Below are positions 39,865 to 47,949 of a stretch of 47,949 bases of DNA, in pieces. Numbering within the stretch: the stretch's first letter is position 1; every line of letters starts with the position of its first letter. Below the pieces are notes generated by a model, which saw only the letters and a program-made list of their open reading frames with translations, was not told the origin of the DNA and did not search any database. Source of the stretch: Propionibacteriales bacterium (GTDB lineage Bacteria; Actinomycetota; Actinomycetes; Propionibacteriales; Nocardioidaceae); assembly GCA_009377795.1 (NCBI GenBank), contig WHTJ01000026.1, forward strand, positions 1-47,949, written 5' to 3'. The position numbers and the translations under genes are program-made.

Positions 39865-41003
39865 TGGCCATGCGGATAGAGCGCGCAGCGGTACCCGCGG
39901 TCGTCGTACTGGCACTCGGGCTCGCCGGTTGCGGTAGCCCGACCGCCGACGAGGACGCGAGCGGAAGCGGGGACGCCGAGGGCTCCGTCGAGTCCCTGGA
40001 CGGCGTCTACGCGGAGCTGGAGGGGCTCGACGGGCAGGAGCGCCTGGACAGGCTCCAGGAGCTCGCCGCCGAGGAGGACGCGGAGGTGACGTGGTACACC
40101 ACGACTCCCCTCGAGGACTCCGAACCGATGGTCGACGCGTTCGCCGAGGAGTACGGCATCGACGTCGAGCTCTTCCGGGCGTCGTCCTCCGACCTCCTGC
40201 AGCGCCTGCTTCAGGAGGCCGACGCCGGCCGCTCCGATGCGGACCTGGTGACGAACAACGGCGAGGAGCTGCATGCCCTCGACAGCGAGGGGCTGCTCGC
40301 GCCGCTCGAGACCCCGCTCAGGGACGACATCGCCGATAAGGCTCGGTTCGACACCTGGCTGGGGATCTACCTGAACGTCGCCGCCGCCGCGTGGAACACC
40401 GACGGGCTCGACGAGAGCGAGTACCCGACGACCTGGGAGGAGGTGCTCACCGACCATCCCGACTCGTTCGCCCTGGAGGCGAAGGCGTGGGACTGGTTCG
40501 CGACCCTCGTGCAGGAGTACTTCGTGGCCGAGAAGGGCATGACGGCGAAGGAGGCCATCGACCTCTTCCTCGAGGCCGCGCCCGGGGCCGCCGTCGTGGA
40601 CGGGAACACCGGCATCGCCGAGCTGATGGCCGCCGGCCAGTACGACTTGGTCACGCCCACCTACAAGAACCACGTCAGCGTGCTCGCTGATGACGGCGCG
40701 CCGGTGGCCTGGGAGCCGCCGGTCGAGCCGCTCATCCTGACCGTCAACGGCACCGGCATCCACAGCGGCACGGACGCGCCGGCGACCTCGCTGCTGTTCA
40801 CCGAGTACCTGCTGACCGGCGGGCAGGAGATACTCGCGGACGTGTACCGAGTGCCGGCCAACACGGAGTACGGCGGCCTGCCTGAGGAGTACGAGACGAT
40901 CACGGTCGACGTCGACCGGTCGGTCCGGCTGCGGCCCAGGTGGGAGCAGCTCTACGACGAGATCATCCGCGAGTCCGGCTCGGAGATCATCGAGCCGGAC
41001 TAA
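39864..41003 (+). CDS. ABC solute-binding lipoprotein, orphan paralogue 2
   Basis: 379 residues, lipobox GLAGC (Cys23). DGVYAELEGLDGQERLDRLQELAAEEDAEVTWYTTTP and AWNTDGLDESEYPTTWEEVL align with paralogue 1 throughout, so this pair is a tandem duplication. The binding-pocket region differs (VTPTYKNHVSVL against VSSAYQHRISQL), so the ligands may differ. ATG 39864 overlaps the preceding TGA. A strong hairpin at 41020 ends the unit. Confidence 0.87.
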   Translation: MAMRIERAAVPAVVVLALGLAGCGSPTADEDASGSGDAEGSVESLDGVYAELEGLDGQERLDRLQELAAEEDAEVTWYTTTPLEDSEPMVDAFAEEYGIDVELFRASSSDLLQRLLQEADAGRSDADLVTNNGEELHALDSEGLLAPLETPLRDDIADKARFDTWLGIYLNVAAAAWNTDGLDESEYPTTWEEVLTDHPDSFALEAKAWDWFATLVQEYFVAEKGMTAKEAIDLFLEAAPGAAVVDGNTGIAELMAAGQYDLVTPTYKNHVSVLADDGAPVAWEPPVEPLILTVNGTGIHSGTDAPATSLLFTEYLLTGGQEILADVYRVPANTEYGGLPEEYETITVDVDRSVRLRPRWEQLYDEIIRESGSEIIEPD

Positions 41004-41019
41004 GCCTTCGAATGCTCGC

Positions 41020-41055
41020 ACGGTCGCGCGCGGGTGGCCGATCGCGCGCGACCGT
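41020..41055 (+). terminator. GC-rich terminator-like hairpin after the tandem binding proteins
   Basis: Perfect 13-bp stem ACGGTCGCGCGCG / CGCGCGCGACCGT with a 10-nt loop, 17 bases after the stop codon. There is no T-run, as is common in actinobacteria. It separates the binding-protein pair from the ThDP enzyme. Confidence 0.6.
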
Positions 41056-41113
41056 TCGGGTCCGAGACCGGACGGCTGTCGTCAGCCCGCCCATCAATAG
41101 GGAGCAGGACAGC

Positions 41114-42859
41114 ATGACCTATGAGAAGCCAAGGTACGGCTCGGACGTGATGGTCGACGCCATGAAGGCACACGGCCTGCGGTACGTGAGCCTCAACCCG
41201 GGTTCGTCGTTTCGCGGGCTGCATGACTCGATCGTCAACTACGGCGGCAACCAGCCGGAGATTATCGAGTGTCCGCACGAAAAGGTCGCGGTCGGGCTGG
41301 CGCACGGCTACGCCAAGGCCAGTGGCGAAGCCATGGGTGTGATCCTGCACAACGTCGTCGGGCTGCTGCATGGCGCGATGGGCATCTACTACGCGTACCT
41401 GGACCGCGCCCCGGTGGTCGTCTTCGGCGGGACCGGTCCGATGGCTCTCGAGCGACGGCGTCCCAACATCGACTGGATCCACACCGCGAACGTGCAGGGC
41501 AACGCGGTCCGTGACTTCACCAAGTGGGACGACCAGCCGGCCACCGTGCGCTCGGTGCCGGAGACGATCGCGCGCGGGTACCGGGTCGCGATGAGCGAGC
41601 CACGCGGGCCGGTTTACCTCTGTCTCGACGCCGGACTGCAGGAGGACGAGCTCACTGAGGAGATCCCGCCGGTCGACCCGGAGCGCTATAAGGTCCCGAG
41701 CCGCCTGGGTGCAGACCCGGCCGCGCTCGACGAGCTCGCGTCGATGCTGGTGGCCGCGGAGCGGCCGATCATCGTCCCCGGGTACGCCGGGCGGGACCCG
41801 GAGGCGTTCCACCAGCTCGTGGAGCTGGCCGAGCTGCTCGGCGCTGGGGTCGTCGACACCAACATCCGGCTGAACTTCCCGAACCGCCACCCGCTCAATG
41901 TCACCGGATCGGACGCCATCACCGATGCCGACCTGGTGTTTTTCGTCGACGTCAAGGACATGGGCAAGCCGACCCAGGAGCTCGACCGGCTGACCCGCAC
42001 GATCCGGTCCCTGATCCCGGACACCGCGAAGGTGGTCGACCTCGGGTTCAACGACCTGGAGATCTCGTCCTGGTCGCACGACTTCACCGCCCTGCATCCG
42101 ACGGACCTGCAGGTGACCGCGGACACCGCCGTGGCGCTTCCGCAGCTGCTGGAGCGCTGCCGGGAGTACGAGCAGCGGGATCCGGATCGCCGTACCGCCA
42201 GGGAGGAGAGGCGCCGCCGGCTGGCCGACGTTCACGACGCCACGTGGGAGGGATGGCAGCGGCAGGCAAAGGCCGACTGGGACCTCACTCCGGTGTCGAC
42301 CGCCCGGCTGGCGGCCGAGGTGTGGGAGGCGGTGCGGGAGTACGACTGGGTCCTGACCGCCGGCACGGCGGCCGGCTGGGCGCTGCGCACGTGGGACTTC
42401 GACAAGCCGTACCGGCACCCCGGGGGCAGCCTGGGTACGGCGACGCAGATCTCGATCTCGACGGGTGTGGCGCTGGCGCACAAGGGATCCGGCAAGCTGG
42501 TCGTCGACCTGCAGCCCGACGGAGACCTGATGTTCGACCTCGGATCGCTGTGGGTGGCGGCGTACCACAAGATCCCGATGCTCGTCGTCATGTTCAACAA
42601 CCGCGCGTACTACAACGACTGGGAGCATCAGGAGCGGATCGCCCGCCATCGCGGCACACCCGTGGAAAATGCCTATCTCGGCATGGAAATCGACGGCCCT
42701 CCGCCGGACTTCGCAAACGTCGCCCGCTCGCTCGGCTGGTACGGCGAGGGCCCGATCACCGATCCCGGCGGGGTCCAGGAAGCCGTACGCCGAGCGGCCG
42801 AGGTCGTCATATCGAGCGGGCAGCCGGCGATGGTCGACGTGGTGTGCCAGCCCGCATGA
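41114..42859 (+). CDS. thiamine-diphosphate-dependent enzyme (2-oxo acid decarboxylase/acetolactate synthase-like)
   Basis: 581 residues with the three-domain ThDP layout. PYR domain: SLNPGSSFRGLHDSI and catalytic Glu56 in CPHEKVAVGLAHGYAKASG. Central domain: RPIIVPGYAGRDPEAF. PP domain: PGGSLGTATQISISTGVALAHKG and the Mg/ThDP motif GDLMFDLGSLWVAAYHKIPMLVVMFNN (from about 468). Benzoylformate-decarboxylase-like enzymes share this form; a 2-oxo acid from the pathway is the likely substrate. ATG 41114 has GGAG 9 bases upstream; the longer frame would run through the hairpin at 41020. Confidence 0.87.
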   Translation: MTYEKPRYGSDVMVDAMKAHGLRYVSLNPGSSFRGLHDSIVNYGGNQPEIIECPHEKVAVGLAHGYAKASGEAMGVILHNVVGLLHGAMGIYYAYLDRAPVVVFGGTGPMALERRRPNIDWIHTANVQGNAVRDFTKWDDQPATVRSVPETIARGYRVAMSEPRGPVYLCLDAGLQEDELTEEIPPVDPERYKVPSRLGADPAALDELASMLVAAERPIIVPGYAGRDPEAFHQLVELAELLGAGVVDTNIRLNFPNRHPLNVTGSDAITDADLVFFVDVKDMGKPTQELDRLTRTIRSLIPDTAKVVDLGFNDLEISSWSHDFTALHPTDLQVTADTAVALPQLLERCREYEQRDPDRRTAREERRRRLADVHDATWEGWQRQAKADWDLTPVSTARLAAEVWEAVREYDWVLTAGTAAGWALRTWDFDKPYRHPGGSLGTATQISISTGVALAHKGSGKLVVDLQPDGDLMFDLGSLWVAAYHKIPMLVVMFNNRAYYNDWEHQERIARHRGTPVENAYLGMEIDGPPPDFANVARSLGWYGEGPITDPGGVQEAVRRAAEVVISSGQPAMVDVVCQPA

Positions 42860-42872
42860 CCATACGCCGTCC

Positions 42873-42902
42873 TTGACTGATTGGTGCGATGTTCATACCA
42901 TC
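42873..42902 (+). promoter_or_regulatory. promoter with GntR/FadR-like operator variant (site E)
   Basis: GATGTTCATACCATC (42888-42902) keeps the ATACCAT half of the consensus and part of the left half. TTGACT at 42873-42878 lies 17 bases before TACCAT, giving a plausible promoter for the third binding-protein gene 97 bases downstream. Confidence 0.45.
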
Positions 42903-42998
42903 ACATCAATTGCTTCCGTGCGGTCCGAGCATCGCCACCGCTCCTCGGGGCTCTACGCCCGTCGACCTGGCGTCGTTTGGACCAGGGAGAAGGCCACC

Positions 42999-44165
42999 GT
43001 GGCTCGTATCCGACGCCCGAACTCGGGGTTGCTCACCAGGTATGCCTGTCCAGTCGTCCTCGCGTACACGCTGCTGATCGCGGGGTGCAGTGGGGCGCCG
43101 ACCGCGGAGGGGGGTGCCGATACCGAGGGCGAGCCCGACGAAGGTGGGGCGATGTCCCTCGACGACGTCTACGCCGAGCTCGAGGGTATGACCGGTGACG
43201 AACGACGCGAGCAGCTCGTCGAGCTCGCCACGGGCGAGTGCGACCAGCAGATCACGGTCTACACCACCATGAACGTCGAGGACATCTCTCCGGTGCTGGA
43301 GCAGTTCTCCGAGGACACCGGTCTGGACGTCGAGCAGTACCGTGCACCCAACCAGAACATCGTCCGTCGCGTCCTGCAGGAGGAGGATGCGAACGTCGCC
43401 GATGTCGCCGATGTGATCGCGGTCAACGACGTGGAGCAGGAGATCCTGGCCCGGGAGGGCATCCTCGCACCACTGAACACCCCCGCAACGGAAGCCAACG
43501 CGGTGGTGGAGGACACCTGGGCCGGCGCATACCTGGCCGTCTACATTGCGGCGTGGAACACCGACGAGGTGGACGACAGCGAGGCGCCGACGTCGTGGGA
43601 AGAGGTGTTAGAGACCGACGGGATGGCTTACCAGTTCGGCGACTTCGCTTGGTTCGCGACCCTGATCAACGACTGGTACGTCGAGGAGCAGGGCATGACC
43701 GAAGGCGAAGCGGTGGAGCTGGTCAAGAACGCCGTACGCGACGGAGCCCAAGCGGTCGACGGCCACACCCTCGGAGCCGAGCTCCTGGTCGCCGGAGAGT
43801 ACTCGGCCGCGTCGTCGCTCTACCACCACACCATCGCGCCGCTGATCGAGGACGGCGCGCCCCTGGCCTGGGAGCCGGTCGTGGAGCCGATGATCGTGCG
43901 CTCCAACGGGGTCGGCATGCATCGGCGTACGCCATGCCCGGCCACGTCCCTGCTGCTGACGGAATACATGCTGACCGACATGCAGGAGATGCTGCCGGAG
44001 TTCGGCCGAACTCCCGCGGTGCAAGGCATACCCGGAGGATTCCCGGCGGAGTACGACACGATGCCGATGAACCTCGACCTGGTCCTCGACAACCAGGAAA
44101 AGTGGGAGTCGGTCAACGAAGAGATCACCGCAGCGATAGGCGGGGAAGTCCTTGAAGAGGACTGA
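42999..44165 (+). CDS. ABC solute-binding lipoprotein, orphan paralogue 3
   Basis: 388 residues from GTG 42999 (GGGAGAAGG about 5 bases upstream). Lipobox LIAGC (Cys30). DDVYAELEGMTGDERREQLVELATGECDQQITVYTTMNVEDI and AWNTDEVDDSEAPTSWEEVL show clear homology to the pair at 38716-41003, but it is more diverged and has an extra Cys in TGECDQQ. No transport partner is next to it. It is followed 18 bases later by an amidohydrolase gene, with which it is probably co-transcribed from site E. Confidence 0.85.
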   Translation: MARIRRPNSGLLTRYACPVVLAYTLLIAGCSGAPTAEGGADTEGEPDEGGAMSLDDVYAELEGMTGDERREQLVELATGECDQQITVYTTMNVEDISPVLEQFSEDTGLDVEQYRAPNQNIVRRVLQEEDANVADVADVIAVNDVEQEILAREGILAPLNTPATEANAVVEDTWAGAYLAVYIAAWNTDEVDDSEAPTSWEEVLETDGMAYQFGDFAWFATLINDWYVEEQGMTEGEAVELVKNAVRDGAQAVDGHTLGAELLVAGEYSAASSLYHHTIAPLIEDGAPLAWEPVVEPMIVRSNGVGMHRRTPCPATSLLLTEYMLTDMQEMLPEFGRTPAVQGIPGGFPAEYDTMPMNLDLVLDNQEKWESVNEEITAAIGGEVLEED

Positions 44166-44183
44166 CCGCGAAGGTAGGAGACG

Positions 44184-45236
44184 ATGACCGTAGTCGACCC
44201 CGACGCGCACTACATGGAGGACACCCGGCAGCTTGCCGAGTACCTCCCCGAGCCCATGCGTACGCGGATCGGGTCGGCTTCGCCGTCCTACCTGCTGTCG
44301 AACAGCGTCGGTGACCGATGGGTGATGGGCCGGATCAGTCGACCCGAGGTCAACTACCCCGACGCCTACTCGGAGCCGGAGGAGATCCCCGGCATCATGA
44401 AGTTCCTCGGCGTGGACATATCCGTCCAGCTGCCCAACCGGATGTTGCAGCTCTCCACCACCGGGCAGAAGGACGTCGCCGTGGCCCTGGCCGATGGCTT
44501 CGCGCGGTACATGGGTGACCGGGTGGTGAACCCGGCGGAGGGCGTGTACTCGATGATCATCGCGCCGTTCCAGGATCCTCCTCGCGCGGCCGACATCATC
44601 TACCGGCACGCCCAGAATCCCGGCATGTGCGCGGTGTGCCTGATCACCGGCGGGGTGTCGCCGCCCCTGGGAGACACTCGGTACGACCCCATCTACCGTG
44701 CGGCGCAGGATGTGGAGCTGCCGATCGTCTATCACGCCAACGGCGGGTCGATTGACCACTTTCCGATCCGCGGGTTCCAGCAGTTCCTCGAGACCCACAC
44801 GCTCGGATTTCTCTTCTACAACCTGGCCACGTTGACCAGCATGCTCGTCCAGGGCGTGCCCGAGCGGTTTCCCCGGCTGCGATTCGCCTTTCAAGAGGCC
44901 GGCCTGTTCTACATTCCGATGCTGATGCATCGCCTGGACGCCGCCTACCGTAAGCGTCGCGCAGAGGCGCCGCTGCTGAAACACCTTCCCAGCGAGTACA
45001 TGCGCGACTTCCGGTACGGCACTCAGCCGATGGAGGAGCCGAACAAGGAGGAGCATCTCGAGATGATCTTCGAGATGATCGACGGACCGAACACCCTGGT
45101 CTTCTCCACGGACTACCCGCACTGGGACTACGACCTGCCCAGCAAGATCACGAACCTGAGCTTCCTGAGCCAGACGGACAAGGAACAGATCCTGGGAGGG
45201 AACGCTCTGAACTTCTACCGTTTCGAGGGGCGTTAG
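44184..45236 (+). CDS. amidohydrolase-2 family protein
   Basis: 350 residues. VVDPDAHYMED stands where HxH is usual, so only one of the first two His is present, with E12 nearby. Later motifs are intact: PIVYHANGG, FAFQEAGLFYIPMLMHRLD and LVFSTDYPHWDYDLPSKI. The PDAHxxE form occurs in a subgroup of amidohydrolases from aromatic pathways, often decarboxylases or hydrolases; this one cannot be assigned further. GGTAGGAG precedes ATG 44184. The Rieske ferredoxin follows 2 bases after its stop. Confidence 0.78.
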   Translation: MTVVDPDAHYMEDTRQLAEYLPEPMRTRIGSASPSYLLSNSVGDRWVMGRISRPEVNYPDAYSEPEEIPGIMKFLGVDISVQLPNRMLQLSTTGQKDVAVALADGFARYMGDRVVNPAEGVYSMIIAPFQDPPRAADIIYRHAQNPGMCAVCLITGGVSPPLGDTRYDPIYRAAQDVELPIVYHANGGSIDHFPIRGFQQFLETHTLGFLFYNLATLTSMLVQGVPERFPRLRFAFQEAGLFYIPMLMHRLDAAYRKRRAEAPLLKHLPSEYMRDFRYGTQPMEEPNKEEHLEMIFEMIDGPNTLVFSTDYPHWDYDLPSKITNLSFLSQTDKEQILGGNALNFYRFEGR

Positions 45237-45238
45237 CC

Positions 45239-45610
45239 GTGAGCTCGGAATCGGTGCGGGTGAACGTCGAGGACGTCCAGCGGGAAGGGCGCATGGAGCT
45301 GGAGCTCGGCGGCCGGACCGTGGTGGTGTTCGCCGTCGACGACCGCTTCGTCGCCTACGTCGACACGTGTGCGCACCTCGGTGGCCCGGTCTGCTCGCAG
45401 GGGTCGCGGCATCGTTTCTACACCGCCAGGGTCCAGCAGGACGGACGGGTCGAGCCGTACTTCGCTCCCGGCGGAGAGGTCGTGATCGTGTGTCCCTGGC
45501 ATGGGTGGGAGTACGACCTGAACAACGGAGTGTCGCTCGCCGACCGAACCAAGTCGCTGAAGGCGGCGACCGTGACCCACGACCGAGACGAGCTCGTCGT
45601 CTCGCTCTGA
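45239..45610 (+). CDS. Rieske-type [2Fe-2S] ferredoxin
   Basis: 123 residues, a single Rieske domain with C44, H46 (CAHLGG) and C85, H88 (CPWHGW). The 38-residue spacing between the two ligand pairs is longer than in most ferredoxins (roughly 17), with an insertion around HRFYTARVQQDGRVEPYFAPGGE. Likely electron carrier for a Rieske oxygenase, or a Rieske domain serving the amidohydrolase encoded just upstream. GTG 45239 is used; no ferredoxin reductase is nearby. It ends convergent with the minus-strand dehydrogenase. Confidence 0.82.
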   Translation: MSSESVRVNVEDVQREGRMELELGGRTVVVFAVDDRFVAYVDTCAHLGGPVCSQGSRHRFYTARVQQDGRVEPYFAPGGEVVIVCPWHGWEYDLNNGVSLADRTKSLKAATVTHDRDELVVSL

Positions 45611-45636
45611 TCACGGGTGTCGCGGGCTCGTCCTCG

Positions 45637-46659
45637 CTAGGCCGGCGCTGGGAACCGTGCCCGCCAGGCCGGTACGGCGTCCCGGTTCAGGACGTGCTCG
45701 GGTACCTCTCCGGCGAGGACGGCGGTGACGGACTCGACCGCCATTCGTAGGCCGGCCTCACCCGACGCGTGAGTGTTCGCAATGGTGTGGGGGGTGAGGA
45801 TGACCCGTTCGGGCGGGAATCTCCGTAGCGGGCTGTCCATCGGGAGCGGCTCGACCTCGAACACGTCAAGGGCGGCGCGACTCAACCGACCGTCCTCGAG
45901 CGCGTCGACCAGCGCCGGCTCGTCGACCACGCCGCCGCGCGACGTGTTGATCAGCATCCCGCGAGGCTTCATCAATGCCAGCTGTTCCCGGCCGATCATC
46001 CTCCGGGTCTCGTCGTTGAGGACGACATGAAGGCTGACGACGTCGGCGCGGGAGAGCAGCTCCTCCAGCGGCAGCAGCTGGACGCCCTGCTCGGCCGCTT
46101 CCGCCCGGTCCCGGTACGGGTCACTCGCGAGGATCTCCATGTCCCAGGTCGAGAGCCGGTGGGCGACCGTCGATCCGATCCGTCCGAAGCCCACCAGACC
46201 CAACGTGGTGCCGGCCAGCAGGTCTCCCCTCGACGTCCTCGTCTTCCAGCCACCCCCGCGTAGGGTCTGCTCCACCGCGAACATCCGCTTGCTGTGCGCG
46301 AGCATGAGGCCGACGACGGCCTCGGCCACGCCGATGTAGTTCTCTCTGGACGGACTGTTGACGACCAGGACGCCGGCCTCGGTCGCCCCGGCCAGGTCGA
46401 TGCGGTCCACGCCGATGCTTGCCTTCACCACCGCCCGGAGGCGGGGCGCGTCCCGTAGGTCCTCGCCGCGCAGCCGGTCCCGGGAGGCCACCAGCATCGC
46501 GTCGGCGTCGCTCAGGTAGCGCCGCCACTCCTGTGGAGTGAACCGGTGCCGGGGACTCTCCTCGACACCCGGACCGCTGACCACCTCGAAGCCCTGCTCG
46601 GTGAGCAGGCGGACGTCGCGGCGGTCTCGGTGCGGACCGGACACGAAGACCTTGGCCAC
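45637..46659 (-). CDS. D-isomer-specific 2-hydroxyacid dehydrogenase
   Basis: 340 residues. Rossmann motif TTLGLVGFGRIGSTVA (about 152-166); catalytic R241 (NTSRGGVVDE), E270 (DVFEVEP) and H291 (TPHTIAN). It reduces a 2-oxo acid or oxidises a D-2-hydroxy acid with NAD(H). The open frame continues far upstream over the FMN oxidase gene, but I place the start at GTG 46659 because AAGGAGA lies just before it and the domain begins with AKVFVSGPH. It shares a likely operon with the FMN oxidase, giving two ways to handle a 2-hydroxyacid. Confidence 0.88.
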   Translation of the reverse strand: MAKVFVSGPHRDRRDVRLLTEQGFEVVSGPGVEESPRHRFTPQEWRRYLSDADAMLVASRDRLRGEDLRDAPRLRAVVKASIGVDRIDLAGATEAGVLVVNSPSRENYIGVAEAVVGLMLAHSKRMFAVEQTLRGGGWKTRTSRGDLLAGTTLGLVGFGRIGSTVAHRLSTWDMEILASDPYRDRAEAAEQGVQLLPLEELLSRADVVSLHVVLNDETRRMIGREQLALMKPRGMLINTSRGGVVDEPALVDALEDGRLSRAALDVFEVEPLPMDSPLRRFPPERVILTPHTIANTHASGEAGLRMAVESVTAVLAGEVPEHVLNRDAVPAWRARFPAPA

Positions 46660-46673
46660 TAGATCTCCTTCCC

Positions 46674-47834
46674 CTACGCGGGTGCGGTCATCACGCTCTC
46701 CGGACCGAGCGCACTCACCGTCGTCACGCCCAACTGAGCCATCGTGACCGAGACCTCCTCCTGCAACAGGTGCAGTGCGTGCTCCAGCCCCTGCCGGCCA
46801 CCGGCCGCGAGTGCCCAGCACATCAAGCGTCCGATCGCCACCGCATCCGCTCCCAGTGCCAGGGCCTTGACCACGTCCGTCCCGCGTGCGAAGCCGCCGT
46901 CCACGATGACCTGTGCTCGCCCGGCGACGGCCTGTACCACGGCCGGGAGCATCTCGATTGTGGCGGGCGCATGGTCCAGCTGGCGGCCGCCGTGATTGGA
47001 CACGTAGATCGCGTCGGCTCCCAGCTCGGCCGCCAGGCCGGCGTCCTCCGGCGTCAGGATTCCCTTGACGACAAGCGGAAGTTCGGTGATGCTCCGCAGC
47101 CACCCGAGTTCGTCCCAGTCGAAGCTCATGCGGAAGCGTCCAGCGTCCCGCCCGGTCGACGGGCGGCTCGTACCGGTCAGGTTGGGACGCTCGCGGGCTT
47201 TCTCCGGGACGAAGTCGTTGCGGATGTCGCGTTCCCGGCGCGGATGTATCGGCGTGTCGACGGTGACGGCCAGTGCGCTGAACTCCGCTGCCTCCACCCG
47301 CCGGACCATCTCCGTCAGCCAGGATCGGTCCCCTTGCACGTAGAGCTGGAAGAACAACGGACCGTTCACGTCGGCGGCGACGTCTTCCAGGCGGGGACTG
47401 GTCAGGATGCCGACGAAGGGAACGATGCCGGTGGCGTGCGCGGCATACGCCACCGAGAGTGCGCCCTGTGGGGTGAACAGGCTCAACCCACCGACCGGCG
47501 CGAGCACCACCGGAAACGCGAGCGGCGTTCCCAGCAGGGTCGTGGTGGTGTCGCGGTCGGCGACGCCACGGAGCATCCGCGGGCGTAGCAGCAGGCGGTC
47601 GAGCGCCTTCCGGTTGCGCCGTACGGTCGCCTCGGTACCCGCGCCCCCGCACACGTAGTCCCAGATCTCGGCCGACAGCGCCTGGTGAGCGGCCGGCGCG
47701 ATGTCGGAGAGTGTCCGGAAGCCGTTGATGCGGCGGGACCGGTTCGTGCGCCCGCTCGGCCCCGGCGACGTGGTGAGCTCTCCGCGTGCGTCCAGGTCCG
47801 CGGCGGTCACCTGGCTGGATGGATCCGGTATCAC
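46674..47834 (-). CDS. FMN-dependent alpha-hydroxyacid oxidase/dehydrogenase
   Basis: 386 residues, glycolate/lactate oxidase family: IWDYVCGGAGTEATVRRNRKALDRLLLRPRML, PVVLAPVGGLSLFTPQGAL, PLFFQLYV, LAVTVDTP, VVKGILTPEDAGLAAELGADAIYVSNHGGRQLDHAPATI with the catalytic His-Gly-Gly-Arg, and VIVDGGFARGTDVVKALALGADAVAIGR. Active-site Tyr in DYVCGG. It oxidises an L-2-hydroxy acid to the 2-oxo acid. GTG 47834 overlaps the stop of the upstream gene (GTGA), which supports this start. Confidence 0.9.
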   Translation of the reverse strand: MIPDPSSQVTAADLDARGELTTSPGPSGRTNRSRRINGFRTLSDIAPAAHQALSAEIWDYVCGGAGTEATVRRNRKALDRLLLRPRMLRGVADRDTTTTLLGTPLAFPVVLAPVGGLSLFTPQGALSVAYAAHATGIVPFVGILTSPRLEDVAADVNGPLFFQLYVQGDRSWLTEMVRRVEAAEFSALAVTVDTPIHPRRERDIRNDFVPEKARERPNLTGTSRPSTGRDAGRFRMSFDWDELGWLRSITELPLVVKGILTPEDAGLAAELGADAIYVSNHGGRQLDHAPATIEMLPAVVQAVAGRAQVIVDGGFARGTDVVKALALGADAVAIGRLMCWALAAGGRQGLEHALHLLQEEVSVTMAQLGVTTVSALGPESVMTAPA

Positions 47835-47949
47835 GAGATGTATTCGGGTGCGTTTTCGAGGTGGGTGACGGTGTTGTAGCCGAGGTTGCGGAAGAGTCGG
47901 TTTTGGGCGCTGAGGAGGAGGACGTCGGAGTTTTGGTCGGCCACGTGCT
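47831..47949 (-). CDS. 3' end of an unidentified gene (partial)
   Basis: Reading in from the right edge on the minus strand gives 38 codons (HVADQNSDVLLLSAQNRL and on to NAPEYIS) and TGA at 47833-47831, overlapping the FMN oxidase start. The regular overlap argues for a real, co-transcribed gene. Codons CAA, AAA and GAA are commoner than in its neighbours. I do not recognise the family from this tail. Confidence 0.55.
   Translation of the reverse strand, partial: HVADQNSDVLLLSAQNRLFRNLGYNTVTHLENAPEYIS

Noticed and set aside
46660-47652. Extended N-terminus of the D-2-hydroxyacid dehydrogenase frame (671 aa)
   Set aside because: The extra region is antisense to the FMN oxidase reading frame and Arg/Gly-rich; the dehydrogenase domain begins after a good ribosome site at GTG 46659.
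1-47949. CRISPR arrays, tRNA, rRNA, insertion sequences
   Set aside because: I saw no regularly spaced repeats, no tRNA-like cloverleaf with conserved loops, and no transposase or integrase frame. This was reading by eye, so a covariance search would be the decisive test for small RNAs.

Overview
The window is high-GC DNA with strong G/C bias at codon third positions, GTG/TTG starts and head-to-tail genes with ATGA/GTGA overlaps. This points to an actinomycete; the family cannot be fixed from sequence alone. I see no rRNA, tRNA, CRISPR array, transposase or integrase. It reads as a dense catabolic region for aromatic or poly-carboxylated acids, with several uptake proteins.

Layout. (1) 1-6365: a TctC-type lipoprotein, a double cupin, a divergent ICMT-like methyltransferase, then a Rieske oxygenase, a hypothetical protein, a PanB-like enzyme and an alpha/beta hydrolase. 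(2) 6366-7864: palindromic repeats, a LysR regulator and a long hairpin. (3) 7865-13155: CoA-transferase, thiolase-like/DUF35 pair, LigB-like/LigA-like pair and a second CoA-transferase. (4) 13203-20551: a complete iron-type ABC importer (lipoprotein, fused permease, ATPase), an MDR dehydrogenase, a signal-less binding-protein-fold protein and an MFS transporter. (5) 20367-22066, minus strand: rpiB and a 4,5-dihydroxyphthalate-decarboxylase-like gene. (6) 22150-34881: MDR dehydrogenase, LigK-type aldolase, LigJ, a second decarboxylase homologue, amidohydrolase, CoA-transferase, biotin-type carboxyltransferase, BCCP, HyuA, HyuB and SDR. (7) 34904-41003: a divergent beta-hydroxyacid dehydrogenase, then cupin, EutA-like protein and two paralogous lipoproteins. 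(8) 41114-47949: ThDP enzyme, third lipoprotein, amidohydrolase, Rieske ferredoxin, and on the minus strand a D-2-hydroxyacid dehydrogenase and an FMN 2-hydroxyacid oxidase.

How the genes may work together. The firmest assignments are LigJ (4-oxalomesaconate hydratase) next to a LigK-type 4-carboxy-4-hydroxy-2-oxoadipate aldolase. These are the last steps of the protocatechuate/gallate 4,5-cleavage route and yield pyruvate and oxaloacetate. With Rieske oxygenase, 4,5-dihydroxyphthalate-decarboxylase and LigAB homologues this suggests breakdown of a phthalate-like polyacid, but LigC and LigI are missing and several enzymes have altered active sites, so the true substrate is probably different. 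The adjacent carboxyltransferase + BCCP + HyuA/HyuB set, with no biotin carboxylase, is the most unusual enzymatic module.

Two patterns cut across genes. First, a palindromic element recurs three times. In two unrelated proteins (BCCP and RpiB) it lies inside the coding frame in the same phase, and in the third place it supplies the stop codon of hyuB. Second, a GntR/FadR-like operator (AATGGTTATACCATT or variants) lies upstream of five transcription units, three times over or beside a predicted -10 box. The cognate regulator is not in the window.
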